From Variovorax sp. (GTDB lineage: Bacteria; Pseudomonadota; Gammaproteobacteria; Burkholderiales; Burkholderiaceae_C), in NCBI GenBank assembly GCA_025352265.1, contig JANXTS010000002.1, positions 1 to 49,054 on the forward strand: DNA of 49,054 nucleotides. The letters run 5' to 3'. Below, one piece after another: positions 17,612 through 26,664 of the stretch. Within the stretch, counting starts at the first letter, position 1; every line of letters starts with the position of its first letter. The notes under the pieces were generated by a model, which saw only the letters and a list, made by a program, of their open reading frames with translations, searched no databases and was not told the DNA's origin. The translations under genes and the position numbers were made by a program.

Positions 17612-19891
17612 TTACAGCGCCGCGAGCGCGGCCCGGATCTCTTCCGCGCGCAGGATTTCCGTCATGACGACCGGCGCTTTCCCGGCGACATGCAGCACAT
17701 AGACCGGCACGCCGCTGCGGCCGAGCGCCGTCAGGGCGGCGGTGATGGCGGGGTCCTGGCGGGTCCAGTCAGCGCGCAGCAGCGCTACGTTGCGCGCCTC
17801 GAAGTCGGCCAACACCGCAGCGTTGTTCAAGGTCGCTTTCTTGTTGTATTGACAGGTGACACACCACGCCGCAGTGAAGTCGACGAACACCGGCCGGCCT
17901 TCGGCATTGAGTTCGGCCACGCGGGCCACCGACCACGGTTGCCAGCGCGCGCCGCTCGCAGCGACCGCCGGTTCGACCGTGCGCACGATGTTGCCGCCGA
18001 TGGCCACAACCGCCGCGACGCTGCACGCCACCAACACGCCCGAGACGAGCATGCGGGTACGGCCGCGCAGCGTGAGCGACCAGGCGATGGCGGCAAGGCA
18101 CACCAGCAACCCGAGCAACGCACCGGCACCGTCGATGCCGCTTTGCTGGCCGAGTACCCAGACCAGCCAGGCGACTGTGGCGAACATCGGAAACGCCATG
18201 ACGCGCCGCAGCGTTTCCATCCAGGAGCCGGGCTTGGGCAACAGCCTTGCGACCGCAGGAATGAACCCGGCCGCCAGATACGGAAATGCCAGCCCGAAGC
18301 CAAGCGCGGCGAACAACATCAGCGCCTGCGCCGCCGGCAGCGCGATCGCGAAGCCGAGCGAAGCGCCCATGAAAGGCGCGGTGCAAGGCGACGCGATGAC
18401 CACCGCGAGGATGCCCGACAGGAAGTCGTTGGCGACCGGATGCTTGACCTGCGCGGCGCACAACGAGCGCGGCGCCATGATGCCGAACTCGAACACGCCG
18501 GCGAGGTTGAGGCCGATCATGGTGAACAGCCCGGCCAGCACCGCCACCACCACCGGCGACTGCAACTGAAAGCCCCAACCCATCTGCTCGCCGGCCGAAC
18601 GCAACATCAGCATCGCGCCGCCGAGTGCCAGGAACGACAACATGACGCCGGCCGTGTAGGCCATGCCGGCGCTGCGGTGACCGCGCTTGTCGCCGGCCTG
18701 ACTGGCGAAGCCCAGCACCTTGATCGCCAGCACGGGGAACACGCAAGGCATCAGGTTGAGCAGCAGGCCGCCGATGAAGGCACCGAAGAGGGCGGCGATG
18801 AAGCTGCCGGCCGTGGCAGCGGTCGCGACCGGTACCGACCCCACAGCCGCGTTGGCAGCCAGCGCGGATTGCAGGGCGGGTGAGACTTCTGCGCGCGGTG
18901 CGGAAGTGGGCCAGGCGCCCGTCACGGGTGCTTCGGCGCGCCACGCGATCGGCTGGCCCGCTTGGCGGTCGACCACTGCCAACGCTACCACCACAGGCAT
19001 GACGAGAGGACGGGCGCTGCGCTGGTCGGCCAACGGGATGGTGGCCGTCCAGGCCGCGCCCTCCCATGCCTGCGTCCAGTCCTTGCCCGGAACCGCCGCG
19101 GTGTGAATGACGTCGCCGGTTTCGGGGAAGAAGTCGAGTGTCTTGCCCTGCGCCGCGGCGGGCAGGCCCTCAAGACGCACCTTCAGTGTTTTGCCCTGCA
19201 CCTCGATCGTGCCGGGCTTGGCGAGCGCGACAGGCTGCGCTGCCAGCGCCGCATCGAAGCCGGCCTTGTCGAGCGCGGTCGAACCTTGCACCGGCAGCTT
19301 GAGCGAAAAGTCGCCCTGCTCGGGGATGCATTCCTGTCGGCATACCAGCCACGACGCCTTGAGCCGGATGTCGATGGCGGCGCTGCCGGTGAGCGAAGTC
19401 GTCGGCGTGAAGTCCGAGGCGACGGTGAGCGGCACGGGCAACACCACCGTGCCCTCATAGCCGTAGTTGGCGAGCGTGCCGACCGGAATTTTTTTCGGCA
19501 CCGGCCAGGCGATGTCGCCTGCAGTGATGCCGGGCGGCAGCGTCAGCGCCAACTCGGTCGGCAAGCCGGAGTCTCCGGCGTTCTTCCAGTAGGTATGCCA
19601 TTCCGGCTGGTGCACGATCTGGAGGCCGACCCATACCGGGGCGCCGGGGGTCACGCCATCGGGCGCGTAGGCCACGAGTTCTGCGCGCACATGCGAAGTG
19701 GTGACGACGGCGCTGGTCTTGGGCGACAGCTGGGCTTGGGTCGGCAGGCTGAGCGCTAGCAGTGCCGCTGCAGAAACGAGAGCGGCAGCACTTTTGAAGG
19801 CCGCCTTCAATACGACACTGAACAACGTCCGAGACGCTTTTCCTACGCCGGGCGTCGGTTGGGCAGGGAGACGCGGGAAGGAAAGGTTCAT
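17612..19891 (-). CDS. dsbD: Thiol:disulfide interchange protein DsbD (ScsB-like variant)
   Basis: A 759-residue membrane reductase that moves electrons from cytosolic thioredoxin to periplasmic proteins. An N-terminal signal is followed by a periplasmic domain with a Cys pair in LVCRQECIPEQGD (about residue 165). An eight-helix CcdA-like core carries LMPCVFPVLAIK and SPCTAPFMG (the transmembrane Cys pair). The C-terminal thioredoxin domain has the CVTC active site in DFTAAWCVTCQYNKK. The large N-terminal domain resembles the ScsB subgroup. Its ATG overlaps the stop of alaX (ATGA), and a thioredoxin-fold protein follows, so all three are probably one operon. Confidence 0.92.
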   Translation of the reverse strand: MNLSFPRLPAQPTPGVGKASRTLFSVVLKAAFKSAAALVSAAALLALSLPTQAQLSPKTSAVVTTSHVRAELVAYAPDGVTPGAPVWVGLQIVHQPEWHTYWKNAGDSGLPTELALTLPPGITAGDIAWPVPKKIPVGTLANYGYEGTVVLPVPLTVASDFTPTTSLTGSAAIDIRLKASWLVCRQECIPEQGDFSLKLPVQGSTALDKAGFDAALAAQPVALAKPGTIEVQGKTLKVRLEGLPAAAQGKTLDFFPETGDVIHTAAVPGKDWTQAWEGAAWTATIPLADQRSARPLVMPVVVALAVVDRQAGQPIAWRAEAPVTGAWPTSAPRAEVSPALQSALAANAAVGSVPVATAATAGSFIAALFGAFIGGLLLNLMPCVFPVLAIKVLGFASQAGDKRGHRSAGMAYTAGVMLSFLALGGAMLMLRSAGEQMGWGFQLQSPVVVAVLAGLFTMIGLNLAGVFEFGIMAPRSLCAAQVKHPVANDFLSGILAVVIASPCTAPFMGASLGFAIALPAAQALMLFAALGFGLAFPYLAAGFIPAVARLLPKPGSWMETLRRVMAFPMFATVAWLVWVLGQQSGIDGAGALLGLLVCLAAIAWSLTLRGRTRMLVSGVLVACSVAAVVAIGGNIVRTVEPAVAASGARWQPWSVARVAELNAEGRPVFVDFTAAWCVTCQYNKKATLNNAAVLADFEARNVALLRADWTRQDPAITAALTALGRSGVPVYVLHVAGKAPVVMTEILRAEEIRAALAAL

Positions 19892-20697
19892 GCCGGAGAG
19901 TCGGAGCGCGAGGTGAAGGTGTTAGTTCCGGCCGTTGAGGCGACTGGCGCTGCCCAGCCCAGGACCACTCGCCGGCTGTTGGCGCTTTTCTTTTCTATCT
20001 TCGTCACCACCACGGCGCCGATCTCCGTTGTGTTTGCAACATGCGTGCCGCCGCAGGGCTGGAAGTCGATCTGCTCTTCATGGCCAACGCGAATCGTCCG
20101 TACCGTGCCGCTGCCGCGCGGCGGTTGCACGCTCATGCTCTTGATCAGGGCGGGGTTGGCATCGAGTTCGGCATCTGTGATGGCGCCGACGGACAGCGGA
20201 TGCGCTGCCGCCACCAGTCGGGCCAGTCCGGCAGTCAGCGCGTCCTTGTTGAGCGGCTCGGTCATATGGAAGTCGAGCCGCGCGTATTCGGGGGTAATCG
20301 AGCAGCCGTTTACTGGATGCGGCACCAGGTGGCACAACAGATGGGTGGCGGTGTGAAAGCGCATCAGCCGATGCCGGCGCTCCCAGTCGATCCGGGCCGT
20401 CACGCAATCTCCTGGCTGCAGCGCGGCCAGCAAAGCGGCCTGCTCAGCCTGATCCAGCGCAGGTACATGAACGATCTCGGCGGTCGGCTTGCCCTCGGCA
20501 TCTTTTGCCTTGCGGGTGTCGACGATAGCGATCTCGCGGCCATCGGGCAGCACGAGCACGCCGCTGTCCCCGGCCTGGCCTCCGCCCAGCGGATAGAACA
20601 CGGTGCGGTCCAACACGATCCCGGTCTGGTCGACGCGGACGATGCGCGCTTCGCATTCGCGCAAGTAGGCATCGGCGCGGAAGAGGTCGTCGGTCAT
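19888..20697 (-). CDS. Alanyl-tRNA editing protein (AlaX family)
   Basis: A stand-alone editing domain of 269 residues that hydrolyses misacylated tRNA-Ala (Ser- or Gly-tRNA-Ala). The zinc ligands are present: HTATH (His115, His119) and CGGTH (Cys215, His219). FYPLGGGQAGDSG near residue 34 is also typical. I chose the ATG at 20697 because the 46 upstream codons in frame do not fit the family. The coupling to dsbD by a four-base overlap is unexpected functionally; both may relate to oxidative stress, which promotes mischarging, but that is inference. Confidence 0.92.
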   Translation of the reverse strand: MTDDLFRADAYLRECEARIVRVDQTGIVLDRTVFYPLGGGQAGDSGVLVLPDGREIAIVDTRKAKDAEGKPTAEIVHVPALDQAEQAALLAALQPGDCVTARIDWERRHRLMRFHTATHLLCHLVPHPVNGCSITPEYARLDFHMTEPLNKDALTAGLARLVAAAHPLSVGAITDAELDANPALIKSMSVQPPRGSGTVRTIRVGHEEQIDFQPCGGTHVANTTEIGAVVVTKIEKKSANSRRVVLGWAAPVASTAGTNTFTSRSDSPA

Positions 20698-20825
20698 GCG
20701 GCGATGGTAGCGGCGATGCGCCGATGGGGTGCGCTCACGGCAGAAAGCGCCTGTCGCCGACAGCTTTGGGCTTCGGGTCGGGCATGCTCTGCAAGCGTCC
20801 AGTTGACGCGTATGGAGACTTTTGA

Positions 20826-22187
20826 ATGAACTCATTGACGATGCGCCGGCCCGCTGGATTGCTGACCGTCATCGCTGCCGCCGGCCTGGCAACGCTGCTC
20901 GCCGCCTGCAGTGAAACCGCCAAGCTGCCGCCCGAACGCACAACCGGCCCCACACCCCAGCTAGCCGCTCCCAACGAGACGTTGATCCCGACCGTCAACA
21001 TCGCGCCCGCCGTCGGTTGGACCGACACCGCCGGGCCGACGCCTGCCAGCGGCTTCGCGGTGGCAGCGCTGGCGCGCGGGCTCGACCATCCGCGCTGGGT
21101 CTATGTGCTGCCCAACGGCGACGTGCTCGTGGCCGAGAGCAATACGCCGCCCAAGCCGAATGAACCCAAGGATGGCGGCGACGGGCTGCTCGCACAGATC
21201 CGGCACAAAGTGATGGGCATGGTCATGAAGCGCGCCGGCGCCGGTACCCCGAGCGCCAACCGCATTACGCTGCTGCGCGACGCCAACAACGATGGTGTGG
21301 CTGAAGTCAAGGAAGTGTTCTTGCAGAACCTTGCCTCGCCTTTCGGCATGGTGCTGGTCGGCAACGAGCTCTTCATTGCCAACGCCGATGCGCTGGTGAA
21401 GGTGCCGTACATCGAAGGCCAGACCAAGATCACCGCGGCGCCAACGCTGGTGACCGAGCTGCCGGCCGGCATCAACCACCACTGGACCAAAAACGTCGTC
21501 GCCAATCGCGACGGTACCAAGCTTTACGTAACGGTCGGCTCCAACAGCAACATCGGCGAGAACGGCATTGCGTCCGAAGAAGGCCGTGCTGCGATCTGGG
21601 AAGTCGACGTCAAGAGCGGTGCCAAGCGACTCTTCGCAAGCGGGCTGCGCAACCCGAATGGCATGGGCTTCGAGCCCGACACCCAGGTGCTGTGGACCGT
21701 GGTCAACGAGCGTGACGAGATTGGCAGCGACCTCGTGCCCGACTACCTGACCTCGGTCAAGGACGGCGCGTTCTACGGTTGGCCGTGGAGCTATTACGGC
21801 GGCCATGTCGATACGCGCGTGCTGCCGCAGCGGCCCGACATGGTGGCCAAGGCTATTCCGCCCGACTTCGCGCTTGGCTCACATGTGGCGCCACTCGGCA
21901 TGACCTTCTCGAATGCGCGTGGCATGCCGGGCGATTTCGCCAATGGCGTGTTCATCGGCGAGCACGGCTCGTGGAATCGCAGGCCGCTGTCGGGCTACAA
22001 GGTGGTGTTCGTGCCGTTCATCGGCGGCCGCCCTAGCGGCGCGCCGGTCGATGTGCTCACCGGTTTTCTGACTGCCGACGAGAAGGCGCAAGGCAGACCG
22101 GTCGGCGTCGCGCTGGACAAGTCGGGTGCACTGCTGGTGGCAGACGACGTGGGTAACGCTGTCTGGCGGGTGTCGAAGGCGAGGTAA
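20826..22187 (+). CDS. Sorbosone/glucose dehydrogenase-like beta-propeller lipoprotein
   Basis: A 453-residue exported protein of the PQQ-type soluble dehydrogenase (GSDH) superfamily. The signal ends in a lipobox (LLAAC near residue 28). The propeller shows repeated blade motifs: GLDHPRWVYVLPNGDVLVAES, RDANNDGVAEVKEVF, LYVTVGSNSN, FASGLRNPNGMGF, NERDEIG and VFIGEHGSWNR. These match sorbosone dehydrogenase family proteins, which oxidise sugars or aldehydes in the periplasm, but cofactor and substrate are unknown. GGAG eight bases before the ATG supports the start. It is divergent from alaX, with about 130 bases between starts. Confidence 0.88.
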   Translation: MNSLTMRRPAGLLTVIAAAGLATLLAACSETAKLPPERTTGPTPQLAAPNETLIPTVNIAPAVGWTDTAGPTPASGFAVAALARGLDHPRWVYVLPNGDVLVAESNTPPKPNEPKDGGDGLLAQIRHKVMGMVMKRAGAGTPSANRITLLRDANNDGVAEVKEVFLQNLASPFGMVLVGNELFIANADALVKVPYIEGQTKITAAPTLVTELPAGINHHWTKNVVANRDGTKLYVTVGSNSNIGENGIASEEGRAAIWEVDVKSGAKRLFASGLRNPNGMGFEPDTQVLWTVVNERDEIGSDLVPDYLTSVKDGAFYGWPWSYYGGHVDTRVLPQRPDMVAKAIPPDFALGSHVAPLGMTFSNARGMPGDFANGVFIGEHGSWNRRPLSGYKVVFVPFIGGRPSGAPVDVLTGFLTADEKAQGRPVGVALDKSGALLVADDVGNAVWRVSKAR

Positions 22188-22215
22188 GAGCGCCGGGCCG
22201 GGCTGGAAGCCTGGG

Positions 22216-23226
22216 CTAGAACCCCTGCAGCACGACCTTCCCCTGTGCCTTGCCGCTCTCGACCAACGCATGTGCCTTTCTCAAGTTCGCCGCGTTGATG
22301 GTGCCGAGATTGGCGTTGACAGTCGTGCGGACCTTGCCAGCGTCGACCAGCGCTGCGACTTCGGACAGCAGCTTGCCCTGCTCATCCATGTCGGGCGTCT
22401 CGAAACGAGAGCGCGCGAACATCATTTCCCAATGCAGTGACAGGCACTTGCTCTTGAGCGGCATCGCGTCCAGCGTCGGCATGTCGTCGATCACTGCGAT
22501 GCTGCCCTGCGGCTTCAGGCTTTCGATGATCTGCGCGTAGTGCTGCACCGTCTGCGTGAGGCTGGCGACCATGTCGACCTCGCCGAAGCCACCGGCCCTG
22601 AGCTCGGTTGCAAGTGGCCTGGAATGGTCGATGACCGCATGCGCGCCGAGGTCCAGGCACCACTGGCGTGTCTCCGCGCGCGACGCGGTAGCGATGACCT
22701 TCAACTGCGTGAGCTGGCGGGCCAGCTGAATGAGGATCGAGCCGACGCCGCCGGCACCGCCGACGATCAGCAGCGTCTGTCCGGCGCCACCGCCCTTCGG
22801 CACGCCGAGCCGATCGAACAGCAGTTCGTAGGCGGTGATCGTGGTCAACGGCAGCGCGGCCGCTTGCGCATCGTCCAGGCTCGTCGGCGCCTTTGCCACG
22901 ATGCGCTCGTCGACTGCGTGCAGCTCGCTGTTGGCGCCCGGCCGGGTTATGGAGCCGGCGTAGTACACGCGGTCGCCGACTTTGAAGTTCTTCACCTCGG
23001 CGCCGATCGCCTCGACGAGGCCGACCACATCCCAGCCCAGTACCTTGGTCTGGCCGGGCTCGGGCGCGGCGTTCTTGCGCACCTTGGTGTCGACCGGGTT
23101 GACCGAGATCGCTTTCACGCGCACCAGCAGGTCGCGCGGGCCCGGGCTGGGCGCGGACAGCTCGAAGTCTTCGAGCGCCGCAGGATCGTCGATGGGCAAT
23201 GCGTGGCGGTATCCGACAGCTTTCAT
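22216..23226 (-). CDS. Zinc-less MDR alcohol dehydrogenase/quinone reductase
   Basis: A 336-residue medium-chain dehydrogenase/reductase. The N-terminal GroES-like domain (DLLVRVKAISVNPVDTKVR, LGWDVVGLV) lacks the zinc cysteines. The Rossmann domain shows LLIVGGAGGVGSILIQLA for NAD(P)H and ATASRAET after it. It belongs with YogA/ZADH-type quinone oxidoreductases, which reduce quinones or enals in the cytosol. It is convergent with the sorbosone-dehydrogenase-like gene and codirectional with the SDR gene upstream, separated by about 58 bases, so the two may be cotranscribed. Confidence 0.9.
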   Translation of the reverse strand: MKAVGYRHALPIDDPAALEDFELSAPSPGPRDLLVRVKAISVNPVDTKVRKNAAPEPGQTKVLGWDVVGLVEAIGAEVKNFKVGDRVYYAGSITRPGANSELHAVDERIVAKAPTSLDDAQAAALPLTTITAYELLFDRLGVPKGGGAGQTLLIVGGAGGVGSILIQLARQLTQLKVIATASRAETRQWCLDLGAHAVIDHSRPLATELRAGGFGEVDMVASLTQTVQHYAQIIESLKPQGSIAVIDDMPTLDAMPLKSKCLSLHWEMMFARSRFETPDMDEQGKLLSEVAALVDAGKVRTTVNANLGTINAANLRKAHALVESGKAQGKVVLQGF

Positions 23227-23284
23227 AGATCGTTCTCTCTTGCTTTCGATCGGTATCGATCGGTTGTTGTCGTTGTTTGTGGGA

Positions 23285-24082
23285 TCACACCATCGGTGTC
23301 ACGGCGCCGTCCATCGCCAGGATCGCCCCGGTGATGTAGCTGGCTTTCGACGATGCAAGGAACACCACCGCGTTGGCGATTTCTTCGGGGGTGGCGATGC
23401 GCCCGAGCGGCAGCTTTGCGGTCGCGCGCTTCAGCGCCTCGTCCATGTCGATGCCCTGCGCCTTGGCGTCGACCGCCAGGCCTTCTTGCAGCCGGGTCGT
23501 GAGCGTGAGGCCGGGGTTCACCGCATTCACCCGCACGCCGCGCGGTGCGTAGGCCACCGCCATGCCTGCGCTGACCAGCATGAGCGCCGCGTTGGCTGCA
23601 CCGCCCGGCATGTGCACGGGGCTAGCGACCTTGCCGCCGGCACCCACGATGTTGACGATGGCGCCACGGCCGCGCTGGCCCATGCGCTTGACCACCGGAT
23701 CGAGCATGTGGATGGTGGTGAAGTACTTCGCTTCCATGGCTTCATGCCAGACCATGGCGTCGAGCAGATCCGGCGGAGTTCGTTTGGCGGCGCCTGCTGA
23801 GTTGACGAGCACGTCGACCGGACCGAAGTTGGTTTCTGCGGCGTCGAGCGCCTCGATCGCTTCGGACGGCAACTTGAGATCCGCGGTGTGCAGCGCCACG
23901 CGGCTGGCGGCGTCGGCAAACTGCTCGATAAGCGTGCGCTTCGCCTGATCGAGATTCGCCTGGTCCCGCGAGACCAGGCTGACGCGCGCGCCTTCGCGCA
24001 GAAAACCAAGCGCGCAAGCCAGGCCGATGCCTTTGCTGCCGCCGGTGATGAGTATGTGCTGGTGTTCGAGTTGAAGGTCCAT
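23285..24082 (-). CDS. Short-chain dehydrogenase/reductase lacking the Ser-Tyr-Lys triad
   Basis: A 265-residue SDR-fold protein. The dinucleotide motif TGGSKGIG (about residues 14-21) and NSAG motif are intact, and the C-terminal RVNAVNPG and YITGAILAMDG match the classical family. The catalytic part is not classical. Where Ser, Tyr-x-x-x-Lys are expected, the sequence is NIVGAGG and HMPGGAANAALM, so Ser appears replaced by Val/Gly, Tyr by Gly and Lys by Asn. The protein may bind NAD(P) without normal reductase chemistry, or use other residues. The ATG at 24082 starts exactly before the Rossmann fold. It diverges from the creatininase-family gene with 33 bases between starts. Confidence 0.88.
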   Translation of the reverse strand: MDLQLEHQHILITGGSKGIGLACALGFLREGARVSLVSRDQANLDQAKRTLIEQFADAASRVALHTADLKLPSEAIEALDAAETNFGPVDVLVNSAGAAKRTPPDLLDAMVWHEAMEAKYFTTIHMLDPVVKRMGQRGRGAIVNIVGAGGKVASPVHMPGGAANAALMLVSAGMAVAYAPRGVRVNAVNPGLTLTTRLQEGLAVDAKAQGIDMDEALKRATAKLPLGRIATPEEIANAVVFLASSKASYITGAILAMDGAVTPMV

Positions 24083-24115
24083 GCCGCCATTGAAACACCG
24101 CTCTAAGATTGCTGC

Positions 24116-24976
24116 ATGACCGCACCCAACGCCAGCGCCCCCAGTGTCCCCAGCGCCGCAGGCCCCATCGCGCCGCATCGCTTCTGGGCCGACCTGACGA
24201 CGCGCGACTTCGCGGCGCTCGATGCGACACGAACAGTCGCCGTGCTGCCGCTCGGGGCGACCGAGCAGCACGGGCCGCATCTGCCGCTCGGTGTCGATAC
24301 GCGGCTTGCCGATGGGATCGTCGCTGCGGCGCTTCCCTTGTTGCCGCACGATGCGTCGGTGTTGGTGCTGCCGACGCAGGCCATCGGCCTGAGTCCCGAG
24401 CACGCACGCTTTGCCGGCACGCTGACGCTGTCGGCCGAGACGCTCATCCGGATGTGGAAAGAGATCGGCGCTGGCGTGGCGCGCGCCGGGGTCAAGAAGC
24501 TGGTGTTCTTCAACGCCCATGGCGGACATGTCGGCGCTATGGACATCGTGGCGCGTGAGCTGCGCGAGGCGCACGACCTCATTGTCTACAGCGTGAGTTG
24601 GTTCAATTTGCCGCTCGGCGATGCGGGCACGCAGTTCGGGGTCGACGAGGATCGCTTCGGCGTGCATGCCGGCGACATCGAGACCTCGATGATGCTGGCG
24701 TTGCATCCCCGGCTGGTCCGCATGCAGGCGGCTGAAGACTTCGGATCCGCGTCGCGGCAACGCGCCGCCGACTACCCCATCCTTGGCGACGGCAAGAGCG
24801 CCAAGCTGGGCTGGGCCATGCAGGACTACAACGCGCAAGGCGCCGCCGGCAACGCGGCTGCTGCCACCGCAGGCAAGGGACGGGCGGTGGTCGACACCGC
24901 TGCCCGGCAACTCGCACTGCTGCTCGGCGAGGTGGCGCGCTTGCCCTTGTCGATTTTGGGAAAGGACCCGGAATGA
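24116..24976 (+). CDS. Creatininase-family amidohydrolase
   Basis: A 286-residue metal-dependent hydrolase of the creatininase/MftE/ArfB superfamily. The metal ligands are visible: LPLGATEQHGPHLPLGVDT (Glu, His, Asp), FFNAHGGHVGAMD (His), and the later Glu in HAGDIETSMM. The substrate cannot be deduced; relatives act on creatinine, formamidopyrimidines and peptide precursors. It has only about 33 bases between its start and that of the divergent SDR gene. Its stop overlaps the ATG of a periplasmic binding protein (ATGA), so the two are translationally coupled. Confidence 0.9.
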   Translation: MTAPNASAPSVPSAAGPIAPHRFWADLTTRDFAALDATRTVAVLPLGATEQHGPHLPLGVDTRLADGIVAAALPLLPHDASVLVLPTQAIGLSPEHARFAGTLTLSAETLIRMWKEIGAGVARAGVKKLVFFNAHGGHVGAMDIVARELREAHDLIVYSVSWFNLPLGDAGTQFGVDEDRFGVHAGDIETSMMLALHPRLVRMQAAEDFGSASRQRAADYPILGDGKSAKLGWAMQDYNAQGAAGNAAAATAGKGRAVVDTAARQLALLLGEVARLPLSILGKDPE

Positions 24977-25794
24977 AAACGAGAATACAGACAATGACGA
25001 TGACAAAGACAAGCGCAGGCATTGCCGCCAGATCGACCGCACGCGTGTTTGGAGTCGTTGCCTGCGCAGCGTCGCTGGTCTTCGCGCCGGCTGCCTTCGC
25101 CGACACGATCAAGGTGCTGACATCGGGCGCCTTCAAGCAAGTGGTACTGGCCTTCGTGCCGGCATTCGAATCCGAAACCGGCAACAAGGTCGAGGTGTCC
25201 GATGGCACCGCGGGCGCGCTGCAAAAGCGCGTCGATGGCGGCGAGGCATTTGATGTGGTGGTCATCACGCCGGCGGCGCTTGCGCGTTACGCAGAGACAG
25301 GAAAGGTCGTGCCTTCCAGCGTTGCGACGTTAGCGAAAGTCGGCGCCGGCGTTGGCGTCAAGGCCGGCTCGTTGCTGCCGGAGATCCGCACGGTCGAGCA
25401 GTTCAAGCAGACGGTGTTGAATGCCCGTGCTGTCGCGTATATCGATCCGGCAGCGGGCGGCTCGAGCGGTATCTACTTGCAAGGCTTGTTTGAGCGGCTC
25501 GGCATTGCGCCGCAAGTAGCAGCCAAGGCCGTCTTGGTGCAGGGCGGCTACTCCGCGGCCAAGCTGGTGAGCGGCGAGGCCGACCTGGCGATTCAGCAAA
25601 TCAGCGAGATACTGCCTGTGGCCGGCGTCACGCTAGTCGGGCCACTCCCGGAGGAGATCCAGAACTACACGAGCTATAGCGGCGGAGTCGGGACAGCATC
25701 GGCGCACCTCGCTGTGGCGCAGGCTTTCATGTCTCGCATGACCGGTGCAGGATCGGCCGACGTCATTCGTTCCAAGGGCATGTTGGCGCCCTGA
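24973..25794 (+). CDS. ModA-like periplasmic substrate-binding protein
   Basis: A 273-residue exported solute-binding protein of the molybdate-binding (ModA-type, type 2) fold. The signal peptide ends around VFAPAAFADT. The mature part begins IKVLTSGAFKQVVLAFVPAFE and continues VSDGTAGALQKRV and FDVVVITPAAL. It also has VAYIDPAAGGSSGIYLQGL and the hinge-region GEADLAIQQISEIL. No permease or ATPase gene follows, so it is an orphan or works with a transporter elsewhere. The overlap with the creatininase-family gene suggests it binds a substrate or product of that enzyme, not molybdate. An internal ATG nine codons downstream is also possible. Confidence 0.85.
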   Translation: MKTRIQTMTMTKTSAGIAARSTARVFGVVACAASLVFAPAAFADTIKVLTSGAFKQVVLAFVPAFESETGNKVEVSDGTAGALQKRVDGGEAFDVVVITPAALARYAETGKVVPSSVATLAKVGAGVGVKAGSLLPEIRTVEQFKQTVLNARAVAYIDPAAGGSSGIYLQGLFERLGIAPQVAAKAVLVQGGYSAAKLVSGEADLAIQQISEILPVAGVTLVGPLPEEIQNYTSYSGGVGTASAHLAVAQAFMSRMTGAGSADVIRSKGMLAP

Positions 25795-25814
25795 CGTTCG
25801 TGGGCAGCCTTGAT

Positions 25815-26453
25815 TCAGCCATTGGCCGGCGTCATGCCGAAAGGCGCGGACTCGGTCTTGCCCAACTTGATCGCGCCGTCCGGCCGCTCGCAGGTGCCGA
25901 TCAGCAATCCGCTCGCCACGGCTCTCGCACGCAGCGCATCCACGACCTCATCGCGTCCCGGCGTATCGGAAAACGCATCGCCTGCTTTCAGCGCAAACAC
26001 CTGAAACGCATAGCGATGTACGCCGTGACCGGGCGGTGGGTCGGGTGGCAACCAAGTCGATTGCAAATACGAGTTGCGACCTGTGTGCAGGCCCGTGCCA
26101 TCGTGCTCCGAACTCGCGAGCGCCCCTTCGGCCATGCCGCCATCTTGCGGCGGCAGGTCGACCACGATGGCATGCACCAGCGGGCTGGGCGTCGGCGAGT
26201 CGGCGTCTTCCACGAGCAACAACAGGCTCGCAACATCCGCCGGTACCTTGGTCCACTGAAGCGGCGGCGAGCGGCCGATGCCGTCGGCCGTGTAGCGATC
26301 AGGAATCGGCGCATGGTCGCGAAAGGCGAGGCTCGACACCTCGATCGCCGCCAATCCACTGCGCAGACCGAGCGTGTTGAATACGAGATGGTCGAGGCCC
26401 GCTCGCACATCGTGCAATGCGTGGCCGATGACGTCAGGGAGTTTTTCAAGCAT
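25815..26453 (-). CDS. PEBP family protein (YbhB/YbcL, Raf kinase inhibitor-like)
   Basis: A 212-residue phosphatidylethanolamine-binding-protein-fold protein. The core is typical: FRDHAPIPDRYTADGIGRSPPLQW, LLLLVEDADSP, LVHAIVVDLP and the ligand-site motif PPPGHGVHRYAFQVFAL. No signal peptide is visible, so it is cytosolic. The role of bacterial PEBPs is largely unknown. I start at the ATG at 26453 because the extra residues upstream are not family-like. It is convergent with the ModA-like gene and appears monocistronic. Confidence 0.9.
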   Translation of the reverse strand: MLEKLPDVIGHALHDVRAGLDHLVFNTLGLRSGLAAIEVSSLAFRDHAPIPDRYTADGIGRSPPLQWTKVPADVASLLLLVEDADSPTPSPLVHAIVVDLPPQDGGMAEGALASSEHDGTGLHTGRNSYLQSTWLPPDPPPGHGVHRYAFQVFALKAGDAFSDTPGRDEVVDALRARAVASGLLIGTCERPDGAIKLGKTESAPFGMTPANG

Positions 26454-26664
26454 GTGACGAGGTATAGCGCGCCTGTCTGGCGCGGGTTGTAGGACTCGGC
26501 ATGACATGGGCAACGCAAGCTTGCCCGCAGGATCTTTTGAGGCGGGTGCAATAGATACCGTTCAAGCCCTTCGCCCTGTCTTCGTCACTTCAGCAGAACA
26601 CAGTCGACGGTCAGCTGGTCCGTTCTATCATCGGCGCGGCTCAACAATCCACAAAGGAAAAAGC

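Noticed and set aside
17690..18883. Plus-strand open frame of about 397 codons opposite dsbD
   Set aside because: His/Arg/Gln-rich composition with no domain; dsbD on the other strand has complete motifs.
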